64,000 nt of DNA from Cyclobacteriaceae bacterium (lineage in GTDB: Bacteria > Bacteroidota > Bacteroidia > Cytophagales > Cyclobacteriaceae): assembly GCA_020832305.1 (NCBI GenBank), contig JAFIEV010000050.1, positions 62,001 to 126,000 of the forward strand, read 5' to 3'. A program made the translations under genes and the position numbers. This document shows, in pieces, positions 36,260-46,736 of the stretch. The first letter of the stretch is position 1. Every line of letters starts with the position of its first letter. Under the pieces are notes generated by a model. That model was not told the origin of the DNA. It worked only from the letters and a program-made list of their open reading frames with translations, and did no database searches.

Positions 36260-38725
36260 ATGCCAAAAGTAGGATATATCGATCCGGCACAGGAAAGAAA
36301 GGGTGGCGAAATTAAATTCAGCCCAATACCGGTTAACCAGTATAATAAAGCCATAGAAGATGAAATGGTTCATTATACTAAGGAGGAGCTTATCCGCATA
36401 TATCGCGACATGGTTTTCATTCGCGAATTTGAAACCATGCTCAATGAGATAAAAATCAAAGGAGAATACCAGGGTATTGCCTATAACCATCCTGGCCCGG
36501 CCCACTTGTCGATTGGCCAGGAAGCCTCAGCCGTGGGCATGGCCTTTCATCTCGATGTACACGATTACATTTTTGGTTCGCATCGCAGCCACGGCGAAAT
36601 TCTCGCCAAAGGATTGTCTGCCATCGCCAAACTCGACGACGAAACCCTGCTTGACATTATGCAAAAGTATTGGGATGGCGCAACTTTGCGTCCGGTTGAA
36701 AAAAACTTTCAGGGAAGCGTTAAACAACTGGCCACCGATTTTTTACTCTATGGCACCCTTGCTGAAATCTTTGGCAAAGCTGCCGGCTTTAACAAAGGAC
36801 TGGGGGGCTCAATGCACGCCTTCTTTTTGCCATTTGGGGTGTATCCCAACAATGCTATTGTTGGCGGTTCTGCCGATATAGCTACCGGAGCAGCTTTATT
36901 TAAAAAGGTGAATCTGAAACCTGGTATTGTGGTTGCCAATATCGGAGATGCCTCTATGGGTTGCGGCCCGGTTTGGGAAGCCATGTGCTTTGCCAGCATG
37001 GACCAATTCAGGCTATTGTGGGAAGGAGAATTTCAGGGTGGCCTGCCCATTATTTTCAACTTCATGAACAACCAATATGGTATGGGTGGTCAGACCCGCG
37101 GTGAAACCATGGGTTACGACATGCTGGCCAGGGTAGGTGCAGCTTTTGCTCCCTATCAGATGCATGCCGAACGGGTAGATGGTTACAATCCTCTAGCCGT
37201 AGCTGACATTTTTAAAAGGAAAAAGACCCTGCTCCAGGAGAAGAAAGGGCCTGTTCTTATTGACACCCTCACCTATCGATACAGTGGGCACTCTCCCTCT
37301 GATGCTTCAAGTTATCGCACAAAAGAAGAAGTGGATGCCTGGCAGAGCGTTGACAGCATCCTGGGATATGGCGCGTCACTCCTGCGCGCAGGCCTGTGTA
37401 CAGAATCAGAACTGGAAGCCATCAAAGCTGATAGCGTGGAAAGGGTGAGCAAAGCCTTGAAACTGGCTGGAAGTGAAGACATATCGCCCCGTCTCGACCT
37501 TGTGTCTAACCCTGATGCCATTGCCGAGCTTATGTTTTCCGATGAGCCGGTAGAAAAATTCGATGACCGCGAGCCCCAGGTAAATCACCCGATGGAAGAA
37601 AATCCGAGGGTACAGCAAATCAGTAAGAAAGAACGCTATGCCTTTAAAGATGGAAAAGAAGTTTCTAAAATGAAGGTATATCAACTCAGGGACGGCCTTT
37701 TCGAAGCCATCATCGACAGGTTTTACAAAGATCCAACTACGGTTGCCTATGGAGAAGAAAACCGTGACTGGGGCGGTGCCTTTGCCGTATATCGCGGACT
37801 TACTGAGGCCCTTCCCTATAACAGGTTATTCAATTCCCCCATTTCTGAAGGCGCCATAGTGGGTACAGCTATTGGTTATGCCATGTGCGGCGGAAGGGTA
37901 ATACCTGAAATAATGTACTGCGATTTCCTCGGCAGATGCGGTGATGAAGTGTTTAACCAATTGTGCAAATGGCAGGCCATGAGTGGTGGTTTACTGAAAA
38001 TGCCGGTGGTGATGCGCGTTTCGGTAGGTTCAAAATACGGCGCCCAGCATTCACAGGATTGGTCCTCTATGGTTGCCATGGTACCGGGAATAAAAGTAAT
38101 CTTTCCCGTCACCCCATATGATGCCAAAGGCTTGCTCAACACTGCACTAAACGGCTCAGACCCGGTTATTGTATTTGAAAGCCAGCGGGTATATGACGTA
38201 GCTGAATTGTTTCATGAAGAAGGAGTGCCGGAAGGCTATTATGAGATTCCATTCGGAGAGCCTGATATTAAGCGAAAAGGAAAGGATGTCACTATATTGA
38301 CCATCGGCTCAACCTTATACACCGCCATCAAAGCGGCCGATGAGCTTAAAGAAAAATTCGGTCTGGAAGCCGAAGTCATCGATGCAAGGTCACTGATACC
38401 TTTTAATTATGAACCGGTTATTGAATCGGTCAAGAAAACCGGTCGCATTCTGCTCGCAAGCGATGCCTGTGAAAAAGGTTCTTTCTTAAAGGAAATGGCA
38501 CAAACCATAAGTGAAACCTGTTTTGATTACCTGGATGCCCCTCCGGTGGTAGTAGGTTCACGAAACTGGATTACTCCGGCCTATGAAATGGAAAAGTATT
38601 TCTTCCCTCAACCGTCGTGGATCATCGATGCCATTCATGAGAAAATCCTACCTCTAGCGGGCCATACGCCTGAAAACAATTTTAGCATACAGGAGCAAAT
38701 CAGAAGAAACCGGCTGGGCGTTTGA
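36260..38725 (+). CDS. 2-oxoacid dehydrogenase E1, alpha and beta fused
   Basis: 821 residues. The alpha part (about 40-400) has the substrate/TPP features [31 protein letters not shown] and the thiamine-binding span [14 protein letters not shown] ... NNQYGMGGQ, where the canonical GDG is GDA. A linker (400-465) leads to the beta part (470-821) with [28 protein letters not shown] and [11 protein letters not shown]. It decarboxylates a 2-oxoacid (pyruvate, branched-chain or acetoin-like) and passes the acyl group to the E2 upstream. The placement with a carbohydrate operon suggests pyruvate or a pathway-specific 2-oxoacid. Confidence 0.92.
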   Translation: MPKVGYIDPAQERKGGEIKFSPIPVNQYNKAIEDEMVHYTKEELIRIYRDMVFIREFETMLNEIKIKGEYQGIAYNHPGPAHLSIGQEASAVGMAFHLDVHDYIFGSHRSHGEILAKGLSAIAKLDDETLLDIMQKYWDGATLRPVEKNFQGSVKQLATDFLLYGTLAEIFGKAAGFNKGLGGSMHAFFLPFGVYPNNAIVGGSADIATGAALFKKVNLKPGIVVANIGDASMGCGPVWEAMCFASMDQFRLLWEGEFQGGLPIIFNFMNNQYGMGGQTRGETMGYDMLARVGAAFAPYQMHAERVDGYNPLAVADIFKRKKTLLQEKKGPVLIDTLTYRYSGHSPSDASSYRTKEEVDAWQSVDSILGYGASLLRAGLCTESELEAIKADSVERVSKALKLAGSEDISPRLDLVSNPDAIAELMFSDEPVEKFDDREPQVNHPMEENPRVQQISKKERYAFKDGKEVSKMKVYQLRDGLFEAIIDRFYKDPTTVAYGEENRDWGGAFAVYRGLTEALPYNRLFNSPISEGAIVGTAIGYAMCGGRVIPEIMYCDFLGRCGDEVFNQLCKWQAMSGGLLKMPVVMRVSVGSKYGAQHSQDWSSMVAMVPGIKVIFPVTPYDAKGLLNTALNGSDPVIVFESQRVYDVAELFHEEGVPEGYYEIPFGEPDIKRKGKDVTILTIGSTLYTAIKAADELKEKFGLEAEVIDARSLIPFNYEPVIESVKKTGRILLASDACEKGSFLKEMAQTISETCFDYLDAPPVVVGSRNWITPAYEMEKYFFPQPSWIIDAIHEKILPLAGHTPENNFSIQEQIRRNRLGV

Positions 38726-39930
38726 AAAAGATAGTGATTTTTGGAGCGGGCAAAATTGGCCGCTCCTTTATTGGTCAGTTATTCAGTCGTGGAGGCTATG
38801 AGGTTGTTTTTGCAGATGTTGATCCGGCTATCATCAATGCACTAAACCACCACAGGCAATATACGGTCGTTATTAAGAGTGAGGAAGGTGACCATTCACT
38901 CATCATTAAAAATGCAAGAGGCATATCTGCACTGCAAACAGATGCTGTGATTTTAGAACTGGCTACTGCCGACATTGCTGCAGTATGTGTAGGAAAAATG
39001 GCATTGGCAAAGGTCATACCTGTACTGGCCAATGCACTTATGCACCGTGAAAAAATCACGCCGGGCAGGGCATTGGACCTGATCATTGCAGAAAATATGC
39101 GAGACGCAGCCGATCTTATAATCGGACAATTAAAAAAATTACTACCCCAAAACTATCCGCTTTCTCAAAGAATAGGACTTGTGGAAACAAGCATTGGCAA
39201 AATGGTACCCATAATGCCGGCAGAATTGCAGAAAAAGGATCCTTTGCTCGTGTATGCCGAACCTTATAATCAGCTCATCCTCGACAAAGATGCTTTTATC
39301 AACCCTATACCTGAAATAGAAGGACTAGAGCCAAAGTCACCAATGAAAGCATGGGTCGACCGAAAATCTTTCATTCACAATTTCGGACATGCCGCCCTGG
39401 TCTATTACGGTAACCTGAAGCACCCCCATTGCCGCTATCTTTATGAATTGCTGGCAAATAGAGATGCTTATAATTTCACTTTGAATTGTATGCGGTCTGC
39501 GGCGATGGTACTTTTGAAAATGTATCCGGATGTGTTCAAGGCTGATGAACTCGAGGATCACATTGCTGATTTGCTCAAAAGATTTGCCAACAAAGCCCTG
39601 GGCGATACAGTGTACCGTGTGGGCATGGATATCGGAAGAAAACTGGGCCCCGATGACCGCATCATTGGAGTTCTCAGACAGGCACAGCAACAGAAACTAG
39701 ATATTGATGTCTATTGCCGGGTAGCTGCCATGGCCTTTCATTTCAATGCAGTTGATGACAATGGAGAGAAATTTGAAGCCGACCGGATACTGATGAAAAG
39801 AGTTGAAGCCGATGGTTTGCAAGCCCTGCTAATTAAAATTTGCAAATTTGACAAAAAAGCAGATATTGATATTTTAAATCTGATCAACCAATATTACAAA
39901 GAATTCGCAGAGAATTCACTTACATATTAA
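38722..39930 (+). CDS. Mannitol-1-phosphate 5-dehydrogenase-like protein
   Basis: 402 residues, TTG start overlapping the E1 stop by 4 nt (TTGA), so translation is coupled. The NAD-binding motif is [13 protein letters not shown] and the C-terminal domain contains [16 protein letters not shown], with the Lys-x4-Asn-x3-His catalytic set of the long-chain polyol dehydrogenases. It should interconvert a hexitol phosphate or related polyol phosphate with a ketose phosphate using NAD(H). The window has no mannitol PTS, so the natural substrate may not be mannitol-1-phosphate. Confidence 0.9.
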   Translation: MKKIVIFGAGKIGRSFIGQLFSRGGYEVVFADVDPAIINALNHHRQYTVVIKSEEGDHSLIIKNARGISALQTDAVILELATADIAAVCVGKMALAKVIPVLANALMHREKITPGRALDLIIAENMRDAADLIIGQLKKLLPQNYPLSQRIGLVETSIGKMVPIMPAELQKKDPLLVYAEPYNQLILDKDAFINPIPEIEGLEPKSPMKAWVDRKSFIHNFGHAALVYYGNLKHPHCRYLYELLANRDAYNFTLNCMRSAAMVLLKMYPDVFKADELEDHIADLLKRFANKALGDTVYRVGMDIGRKLGPDDRIIGVLRQAQQQKLDIDVYCRVAAMAFHFNAVDDNGEKFEADRILMKRVEADGLQALLIKICKFDKKADIDILNLINQYYKEFAENSLTY

Positions 39931-39944
39931 ATTTTTAACTACTT

Positions 39945-41174
39945 ATGATTGATTCACTGCCACGTAAAAAAGCTTTATTGGAATGGCACGCATCTGTTCA
40001 AGATGAAATGCCGGCCATCAGAAAATTCAATGCCCACATTCATAGTCCATATTCTTTCAGTGCTTTTGAGTCTATTGGTCAGACATTTCAACTCGCAAAA
40101 TCTGAATCCATTTCCGTACTTGGTATCAATGATTTTATCGTTACCGACGGATACGACGAATTTTCAGAACACGCCTTGCGGTTTAAAATATATCCCATCT
40201 TTTGTATTGAATTTATGGGCTTGCTTGCTGAAGAGCAATCACAAGGTATTCGTATCAATGACCCAAACAATCCCGGCAGAATTTATTTCAGCGGTAAGGG
40301 CCTGGCCTATCCGGTAAATCCGGGTAAAAAAGTAAATGATACGCTAAAGTTTGTAAAAAATGAAAGCAACCGCCAAACAGCTGTCATGATTTTTAAGCTT
40401 GACCAGCATCTGAAGAAAATCAAAGCTCCATTCAGACTCAGTTTTCAGGAAGTTAAGAAAACATTTGCTATGGATCTGGTAAGGGAGAGACATATTGCAA
40501 AAGCGATTAGAGCAAAGGTTTTTGAATATTACGACACCGACAAAGAGCGGAAGGAATTCTTCACTTTGTTATTTGGTGGCAAACATGTAAAGTCGGGTCT
40601 CAATCATTATGCAGATCTCGAAAATGAAATTCGGTCTAATTTACTCAAATCCGGGGGTGAAGCCTTTGTTCCTGAAGACCCAAAGGCTTTTCTGTCATTG
40701 GATGAGATCATCGAAATCATCCTGAAAATGGGAGGTATTCCCACCTACCCGGTCCTGCTCGATGACCCGGCTGGCAATTTTACAGCTTATGAGGGTGATT
40801 TTGAAAAGCTTCATCAGGAACTTTCCAAAAGGAATATCAGCTCCATTGAACTCATTCCTACACGCAACAATGCAGAGGTACTGAAAAAATTTGTAGCGTT
40901 TTTTCACGAAAAATCCTATATTATCACCTTCGGCACAGAGCACAATACCCCTGAACTAACTCCATTAAGCCTGTCTTGCCGGAAAAACGATGCATTGGAT
41001 GAGCAGATCCTGAGCATTGGCTATGAAGGTGTCTGCTTGCTGGCTGCTCATCAATATTTAATATCAAAAGAAGAAGAAGGCCTGCTCGATGTTTCCGGAA
41101 AGTTTAAAGCTGAAGCCAGAAATGAATTTGTAAAAATTGGCCGTGCAGTCATCGATCGCTTTGTTCAACCCTGA
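39945..41174 (+). CDS. PHP-domain-like metal-dependent hydrolase
   Basis: 409 residues. The N-terminus has NAHIHSPYSFSAFESI (a HxH metal motif as in PHP phosphoesterases) and a later GTEHNTPEL, but the usual TDH after the second strand is INDFIVTDGY, so one His ligand is missing or moved. The middle has FCIEFMGLL (conserved Glu) and SIELIPTRNN. It may be a phosphatase acting on a sugar phosphate of the pathway, or a metal-binding isomerase. It lies 14 nt after the dehydrogenase gene. Substrate unknown. Confidence 0.78.
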   Translation: MIDSLPRKKALLEWHASVQDEMPAIRKFNAHIHSPYSFSAFESIGQTFQLAKSESISVLGINDFIVTDGYDEFSEHALRFKIYPIFCIEFMGLLAEEQSQGIRINDPNNPGRIYFSGKGLAYPVNPGKKVNDTLKFVKNESNRQTAVMIFKLDQHLKKIKAPFRLSFQEVKKTFAMDLVRERHIAKAIRAKVFEYYDTDKERKEFFTLLFGGKHVKSGLNHYADLENEIRSNLLKSGGEAFVPEDPKAFLSLDEIIEIILKMGGIPTYPVLLDDPAGNFTAYEGDFEKLHQELSKRNISSIELIPTRNNAEVLKKFVAFFHEKSYIITFGTEHNTPELTPLSLSCRKNDALDEQILSIGYEGVCLLAAHQYLISKEEEGLLDVSGKFKAEARNEFVKIGRAVIDRFVQP

Positions 41175-41194
41175 TAGCATTAAGAATAGCGGAA

Positions 41195-43186
41195 ATGAAT
41201 AACAATAGTAAAATGAAAGAGGAACTGGATCAGTTGATTTCCATATCGCGCTTTTTGGGAGCCGATAAGAATTACGTAATTGCCGGAGGGGGAAACACTT
41301 CAGTGAAAGACGAAAATACACTGTTTGTAAAAGCCAGTGGTTTTGCATTGTCGACCATCCATGAAGGCGGGTTTGTTGCTTTATCCAGGGAAATGTTGAG
41401 CGACATTCACCGAAAAAAATATCCCGATAATCCGCAGGTACGCGAAGAAGAAGTAAAAAATGACCTCTTAAGATGTCGCTTATTTCCAGCCAAAAACCAG
41501 CGTCCATCGGTAGAAGCTTCTCTCCATGATGTTATAGACTATCGTTTCGTTGTGCATTTACATCCTACATTCGTCAATGGTGTACTCTGTGCCGTGCATG
41601 GCAAAAAACATATAAAGGAAATGTTTGGCAACCGGGCCCTCTTTGTTCCATATACCGATCCTGGTTACATACTTTTTAAAGACGTGCAGGAAGAGCTTGA
41701 AAAGTGGAAAAACACTTACGGTTCACAACCAAAAATAATCTTTCTTGAAAACCATGGTGTTTTTGTGGGGGCAGATACTGTAGATGAAATCAAAACAATT
41801 TATCTGGAAATACGCAGTGAAATCCTGCGCAAAAGCGGAGGCGAACCCATCATAGAAAAACTGCCTGTCGAAGACCGGGTAAGCGAAATCATGCCTGCAC
41901 TTCGCGGCATACTTTCATCGAGTGGCTATAAAACCCTAAGAATCAGAAACAATACCCTCATACATAGCTTTGTTAAGGATAAAACTTCTTTTCAATCTGT
42001 GGAGCTGCCCTTCAATCCTGATGGCATAGTATATTGCAAAGCCAGGCCATTATTTCTCGATCTTGACGGTTTAGAAGATAGCGATCGCATCGATCTGGTA
42101 AAAAGGGCAATTTATACATACCGAAAAAATTTTGGTTATGACCCTAAAGTAATTGCGCTCAAAGGACTGGGTTTAATAGCCTCAGGCGATAACTCAGCTG
42201 CTGCCGATATTATCCTCGATGTATTTGAAGACAACATGAAAATTGCCTGGTACAGCCGCCATTTTGGAGGCCCCCAATTTCTTTCTGAAGAAGCCGTACA
42301 GTTTATAGATAACTGGGAAGTAGAAAATTTTAGAAGGCTGGTCTCTAAAGGTCAGAGCGGTGGCAGGGTAGAAAACAAAGTTGCTATAGTTACCGGAGGG
42401 GCTCAGGGATTTGGTCTTGGCATCGTTAAAGGCTTGCTAGCAGAAGGGGCCAATGTAGTAATTGCCGACATTAACCTGCAAACCGGAAAAGAGGCTGTTG
42501 AATCACTCAGCCCACTATTGAAGAAAAATGATGTGACCTTTATTCGGGTGAATATTACCCAGGCGGGAGAAGTTAAAAGACTGATCAGTGAAACCGTTAA
42601 AAATTTCGGCGGGCTTGACCTGCTGGTATGTAATGCCGGAGTACTGCGCGCTGGAAGTCTGGAAGAACTAGATGAAAGGGATTTTGACTTTGTGACAGAT
42701 GTAAACTACAAAGGATATTTTCTCTGTGCCAAATATGGTTCTGTACCAATGAAAATTCAATACCAGGCAAACAAAGCTTTGTTTAGTGATATAGTACAAA
42801 TCAACAGCAAATCAGGGCTTCAAGGCAGCAATAAAAACTTTGCTTATGCAGGTAGTAAGTTCGGAGCCATCGGCCTTACCCAATCTTTTGCACTGGAACT
42901 TACTCCATGGAATATTAAGGTGAATGCCATTTGTCCGGGCAATTATTTTGAAGGGCCTTTATGGTCTGATCCCGACAATGGTTTGTTTGCCCAGTATCTG
43001 CGCACCGGCAAGGTACCCGGAGCCACCAGCCTGAATGATGTTAAAGTATTTTACGAACAAAAAGTACCTATGGGGCGCGGCTGTTTGCCCGAAGATGTCG
43101 TAAAAGCAATTATATACATAGCCGAACAACAATATGAAACCGGCCAGGCTATTCCTGTTTCCGGTGGACAGGTAATGCTCAAATAA
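41195..43186 (+). CDS. Bifunctional class II aldolase / short-chain dehydrogenase (RhaD-ADH type)
   Basis: 663 residues. Residues 1-360 are a class II (zinc) aldolase: GGGNTSVKDENTLFVKASG, the metal ligands in HLHPTFVNGVL and LENHGVFVGA. Residues 385-663 are an SDR: AIVTGGAQGFGLGIVKG, NAGV, and the active site NSKSGLQGSNKNFAYAGSKF. This fusion is known in pathways where rhamnulose-1-phosphate or a similar ketose-1-phosphate is split into DHAP and an aldehyde, which the SDR half oxidises. An in-frame second ATG lies seven codons in. 20 nt after the PHP-like gene. Confidence 0.92.
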   Translation: MNNNSKMKEELDQLISISRFLGADKNYVIAGGGNTSVKDENTLFVKASGFALSTIHEGGFVALSREMLSDIHRKKYPDNPQVREEEVKNDLLRCRLFPAKNQRPSVEASLHDVIDYRFVVHLHPTFVNGVLCAVHGKKHIKEMFGNRALFVPYTDPGYILFKDVQEELEKWKNTYGSQPKIIFLENHGVFVGADTVDEIKTIYLEIRSEILRKSGGEPIIEKLPVEDRVSEIMPALRGILSSSGYKTLRIRNNTLIHSFVKDKTSFQSVELPFNPDGIVYCKARPLFLDLDGLEDSDRIDLVKRAIYTYRKNFGYDPKVIALKGLGLIASGDNSAAADIILDVFEDNMKIAWYSRHFGGPQFLSEEAVQFIDNWEVENFRRLVSKGQSGGRVENKVAIVTGGAQGFGLGIVKGLLAEGANVVIADINLQTGKEAVESLSPLLKKNDVTFIRVNITQAGEVKRLISETVKNFGGLDLLVCNAGVLRAGSLEELDERDFDFVTDVNYKGYFLCAKYGSVPMKIQYQANKALFSDIVQINSKSGLQGSNKNFAYAGSKFGAIGLTQSFALELTPWNIKVNAICPGNYFEGPLWSDPDNGLFAQYLRTGKVPGATSLNDVKVFYEQKVPMGRGCLPEDVVKAIIYIAEQQYETGQAIPVSGGQVMLK

Positions 43187-43213
43187 TTTATACCACACCA
43201 TTAAAACATAAAA

Positions 43214-44476
43214 ATGAAAACCAAAGCTGTAAGATTATACGGAAAAAACGATCTCAGACTGGAAGAATTTGAACTCCCTGCTATAAAAGATGATGAAATT
43301 CTGGCTGAAGTAATCAGCGATAGTTTATGTATGTCATCCTACAAGGCGGTAACTCAGGGCGCCGATCACAAAAGGGTGCCCGACAACGTTGCCGAATTTC
43401 CAGTCATTATTGGGCATGAATTTGCCGGCAGAATTCTGGAGGTTGGTAAAAAGTGGCAACATAAATATAAAGCAGGCAGTAAATTTGCTATTCAGCCTGC
43501 GCTGAATTACAAAGGAAGCCTCGATGCCCCGGGTTATTCCTATCAGTTTATAGGAGGAGATGCAACGCATATCATCATACCCAATGAAGTAATGGAGATG
43601 AACTGTCTGCTCGACTATACCGGAGAAGGCTTTTTTCCGGCCTCGCTTTCAGAGCCTTATTCTTGTGTTGCAGGCACTTTTCACGCACATTACCATACCC
43701 AATATGGAAGTTATGTCCATAACATGGGAATTGTAGAAGGCGGTAAAATGGCAATTCTGGCAGGTGCCGGCCCTATGGGCATGGCGGCGATTGACTATAT
43801 TATCCACTGCGACCGGAGACCTTCCTTATTGGTAGTTACTGACATCTCGCAAGACAGACTCGATTGGGTGTCAAAACAATTGAGCCCAGATGAAGCCGCT
43901 AAAAACGGCGTGAAACTGATTTACCTTAATACAACGGAAGAAAAAAATCCTGCCGAAGCGCTTAAAGCCCTGAGTGATGGGAAAGGCTATGATGATGTGC
44001 TGGTATTTGCACCGGTCAGGCCAGTGGTTGAACTGGCAGATGCCATATTGGGATACGATGGTTGTCTTAACTTTTTTGCCGGCCCATCTAATCCCGATTT
44101 CAAAGCTGAATTCAATTTCTACAATGCCCACTACCAGTTCACCCACATTGTAGGTACCAGTGGAGGTAATACCGATGATATGATTGAATCACTTGACATG
44201 ATGTCAAAGCGTTTGATTAATCCTGCCATACTCGTAACACACATTGGAGGCTTAAATGCCGTTATTGATACCACCAAAAACCTTCCGCACGTACCGGGTA
44301 GCAAAAAGATGATGTATACCCAGGTAGATCTGCCGCTTACAGCCCTTGCAGATTTTGCTGAAAAAGGAAAAACCGATCCCCTATTCAGAAAATTACATGA
44401 GCTGGTTGAAAAAAATAATGGATTATGGTCTGTTGAAGCTGAAAAATATTTATTAGAAAATGCTCCAAAAATCTGA
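43214..44476 (+). CDS. Zinc-type alcohol dehydrogenase, L-sorbose-1-phosphate reductase (SorE)-like
   Basis: 420 residues. The N-terminal GroES-like fold has the zinc region SDSLCMSSYKA and the GHEFAGRI motif; the cofactor site is ILAGAGPMGMAAIDY. Length, the long insertion after the zinc site and the late VPGSKKMMYTQVDLPLT segment recall the sorbitol-6-phosphate/L-sorbose-1-phosphate reductases. It should interconvert a polyol phosphate and a ketose phosphate. Its 3' end overlaps the next gene by 17 nt. Confidence 0.85.
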   Translation: MKTKAVRLYGKNDLRLEEFELPAIKDDEILAEVISDSLCMSSYKAVTQGADHKRVPDNVAEFPVIIGHEFAGRILEVGKKWQHKYKAGSKFAIQPALNYKGSLDAPGYSYQFIGGDATHIIIPNEVMEMNCLLDYTGEGFFPASLSEPYSCVAGTFHAHYHTQYGSYVHNMGIVEGGKMAILAGAGPMGMAAIDYIIHCDRRPSLLVVTDISQDRLDWVSKQLSPDEAAKNGVKLIYLNTTEEKNPAEALKALSDGKGYDDVLVFAPVRPVVELADAILGYDGCLNFFAGPSNPDFKAEFNFYNAHYQFTHIVGTSGGNTDDMIESLDMMSKRLINPAILVTHIGGLNAVIDTTKNLPHVPGSKKMMYTQVDLPLTALADFAEKGKTDPLFRKLHELVEKNNGLWSVEAEKYLLENAPKI

Positions 44477-45197
44477 TCAACTCAAAGGAAAAGTTGCCTT
44501 AGTTACCGGTGCAACGCGAGGTATTGGTAAAGCGATAGCTATACGTTTGGCCAGCAAAGGTGTAAATTTACTCATAACCGGCCGGTCGGTTGACAAATTA
44601 TGTGAAATATGTAACCTGGCGGGTAAGTATGAAGTAAAGATTCATTCTCTTGTGGCAGATATCAAAGACCCTGATACGCCTGCTATGCTCATGGAAGACC
44701 TAAGGTATCATTTTGGCAAGCTCGACTACCTTATAAATAATGCAGGTGCCGCATTTGCCAAACCCTTTGAAAATACCACCCCTGAAGACTGGGATTATCT
44801 TATGAACGTCAATGCAAAAGCGCCTTACTTCGTCTGCAGGGAAGCTATTCCCTTGTTAAAAGAATCTCAGTCCGGCAGTATTGTAAACATTTCGTCAGTG
44901 GTAGGCAGACTGGGCTATGAAATGCAATCGGCCTACAGCGCATCAAAACATGCTTTAATGGGTTTTACCAAAGTCCTGGCCAAAGAATTAAAGCCATATA
45001 ATATACGTGTACACGCTGTTGCCCCCGGAGGAGTTGCCACCGAAATGATCGACCGGATGCGCCCTGATATTCTTCCAGAAGAGCTTATTCAACCTGAAGA
45101 AGTGGCCGAGGTTGTGGATTTTCTGCTCAATTTCAGAGGAAATGCCATTATTGACCAAATTAATTTGCGCAGGGTAAGTGGTGTGCCCTGGCAGTAA
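44460..45197 (+). CDS. Short-chain dehydrogenase/reductase of the sugar operon
   Basis: 245 residues. The cofactor motif is TGATRGIG, the NNAG motif is INNAGAAF, and the catalytic set is NISSVVGRLGYEMQSAYSASK. Typical NAD(P)-dependent sugar or polyol dehydrogenase size. It overlaps the ADH gene by 17 nt and is followed by the kinase after 23 nt, placing it in the same transcript. Together with the two other dehydrogenases it gives the operon three separate redox steps. Confidence 0.92.
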   Translation: MLQKSDQLKGKVALVTGATRGIGKAIAIRLASKGVNLLITGRSVDKLCEICNLAGKYEVKIHSLVADIKDPDTPAMLMEDLRYHFGKLDYLINNAGAAFAKPFENTTPEDWDYLMNVNAKAPYFVCREAIPLLKESQSGSIVNISSVVGRLGYEMQSAYSASKHALMGFTKVLAKELKPYNIRVHAVAPGGVATEMIDRMRPDILPEELIQPEEVAEVVDFLLNFRGNAIIDQINLRRVSGVPWQ

Positions 45198-45220
45198 ATG
45201 TTTTATTTAAAAGAATTACA

Positions 45221-46735
45221 ATGGACATGATGAAAGAGGTATTTTTTGCCATACTCGACGTAGGAAAAACCAATAAAAAGGTACTCATATACAATGCTTC
45301 CCTGCAAATGGTAGACCAGAAATCGAGAAGATTTGATGAAAAAGTGGAAGGCAACCTCAGACTATATGATGTGGAAGGTGTAATGGAATGGTTCACACAA
45401 ACCCTTCGTAAATTTGCTGAAAAATATCCTATCGAAGTAATTTCGGTAACTACACATGGCGCTACCTTTGTTTTATGTGACCAGGATGGCAATATTGCAG
45501 TTCCTGAAATATCTTATACCACCGAGCCCGGAGAAGTTTTTCATAAAGAATTTTATGACAAATTTGGCAGCGCCATTGAGCTGCAGCAAAAAACCTTTAC
45601 ACCTGAATTCAGCGCCTTGATTAATACGGCCAAAGGCATCTATTTTTCTCAGAAAAACTATCCGGAAAAATTTAAAAATGCCAGGTATCTGCTCAATTTC
45701 CCTCAATATTTTACTTTTCAGCTTTGTAAAAAAGCCTGTTATGAACCTACCTATGTAGGTAACCACTCCTACCTTTGGGATTTTGACAATAATCAATGGT
45801 CTTTTATGGCAGATGCACTGGGCATACGGCACCTGCTACCAGATGTTTTTCTGAATAATTGGGAACCAGCTGGTAACCTGACAGAAGAAATGGCCAGAAA
45901 GACCGGGTTATCGACCAACGTAAAAGTTACCCCCGGAATACATGACTCAAATTCATCATTATTACCTTATTTGCTAACGCAAAAGGAAGATTTTATTCTT
46001 AACTCTACCGGCACCTGGTGTGTCGTTATGCGTGAACGCGAAAAGGCCCAGCTCAAAGATCATGAATTGGGCAAAGTGGTTTTCTTTAATCTGAATGCTT
46101 TTTTAAAACCTCTGAAAACAGCCATTTTCCTTGGCGGTTTTGAATTTGACCAATACCAAAGGATTATTGAAAGTATCCATGGTAAACATGAAATACCTCA
46201 TTTTGACGCTGCCCTGGCTTCCGCTCTGATAGCCGAAAAGAAATTATTTATACTACCTTCAATAGCCACCGGTACCGGGCAGTTCCCTGATGCTGAGGCA
46301 AAGGTAATTGAAGGGAACAAAGTCTGGAAGTACCGCGACCTGCTGAATGGCACTGATGAAATCCCCTCCTTTTTTAATGATTTAAAAACCGCATATACCG
46401 TATTAAACCTCAGCCTGGCAGTTCAGACCTATGTAGCTTTTGAACGAGCCGATATGGTCGATGGCATGCCTGTATTCACGGAAGGTGGTTTCAGTAAAAA
46501 CGACACTTATAATGCCTTAATGACGGCATTTTATCCGAACTCATCATTTTTCCTGACCAACCTTCAGGAAGCTACCGCCTATGGCGCGGCAATGTGTGCC
46601 CTGGCCTGCCATCAGCAGAAGTCCCTCCATGACATAGCCGGAAAAGTACAATTGGAAAAAACTCCGGTAGCCGTGTATAATAATGAACAAATTCGCGATT
46701 ACATGAATACGTTCATTACTTTATTGGGACAATGA
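45221..46735 (+). CDS. FGGY-family carbohydrate kinase (NaCK-like)
   Basis: 504 residues (an in-frame ATG three codons in is equally possible). The N-terminal phosphate loop is AILDVGKTNKKVLIYN; the FGGY signatures include PGIHDSNSS with the catalytic Asp, STGTWCVVM, and the C-terminal TEGGFSKND and TAYGAAM for ATP. The sequence resembles the NaCK-like FGGY branch rather than xylulo-, glycero- or rhamnulokinase. It should phosphorylate the ketose used by the aldolase. Last gene of the operon, one base from the stop of the convergent ctlX gene. Confidence 0.92.
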   Translation: MDMMKEVFFAILDVGKTNKKVLIYNASLQMVDQKSRRFDEKVEGNLRLYDVEGVMEWFTQTLRKFAEKYPIEVISVTTHGATFVLCDQDGNIAVPEISYTTEPGEVFHKEFYDKFGSAIELQQKTFTPEFSALINTAKGIYFSQKNYPEKFKNARYLLNFPQYFTFQLCKKACYEPTYVGNHSYLWDFDNNQWSFMADALGIRHLLPDVFLNNWEPAGNLTEEMARKTGLSTNVKVTPGIHDSNSSLLPYLLTQKEDFILNSTGTWCVVMREREKAQLKDHELGKVVFFNLNAFLKPLKTAIFLGGFEFDQYQRIIESIHGKHEIPHFDAALASALIAEKKLFILPSIATGTGQFPDAEAKVIEGNKVWKYRDLLNGTDEIPSFFNDLKTAYTVLNLSLAVQTYVAFERADMVDGMPVFTEGGFSKNDTYNALMTAFYPNSSFFLTNLQEATAYGAAMCALACHQQKSLHDIAGKVQLEKTPVAVYNNEQIRDYMNTFITLLGQ

Positions 46736-46736
46736 T

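Noticed and set aside
41064-41507. 147-codon minus-strand frame across the PHP/aldolase junction
   Set aside because: It is antisense to two genes with well-conserved motifs and shows no domain of its own.
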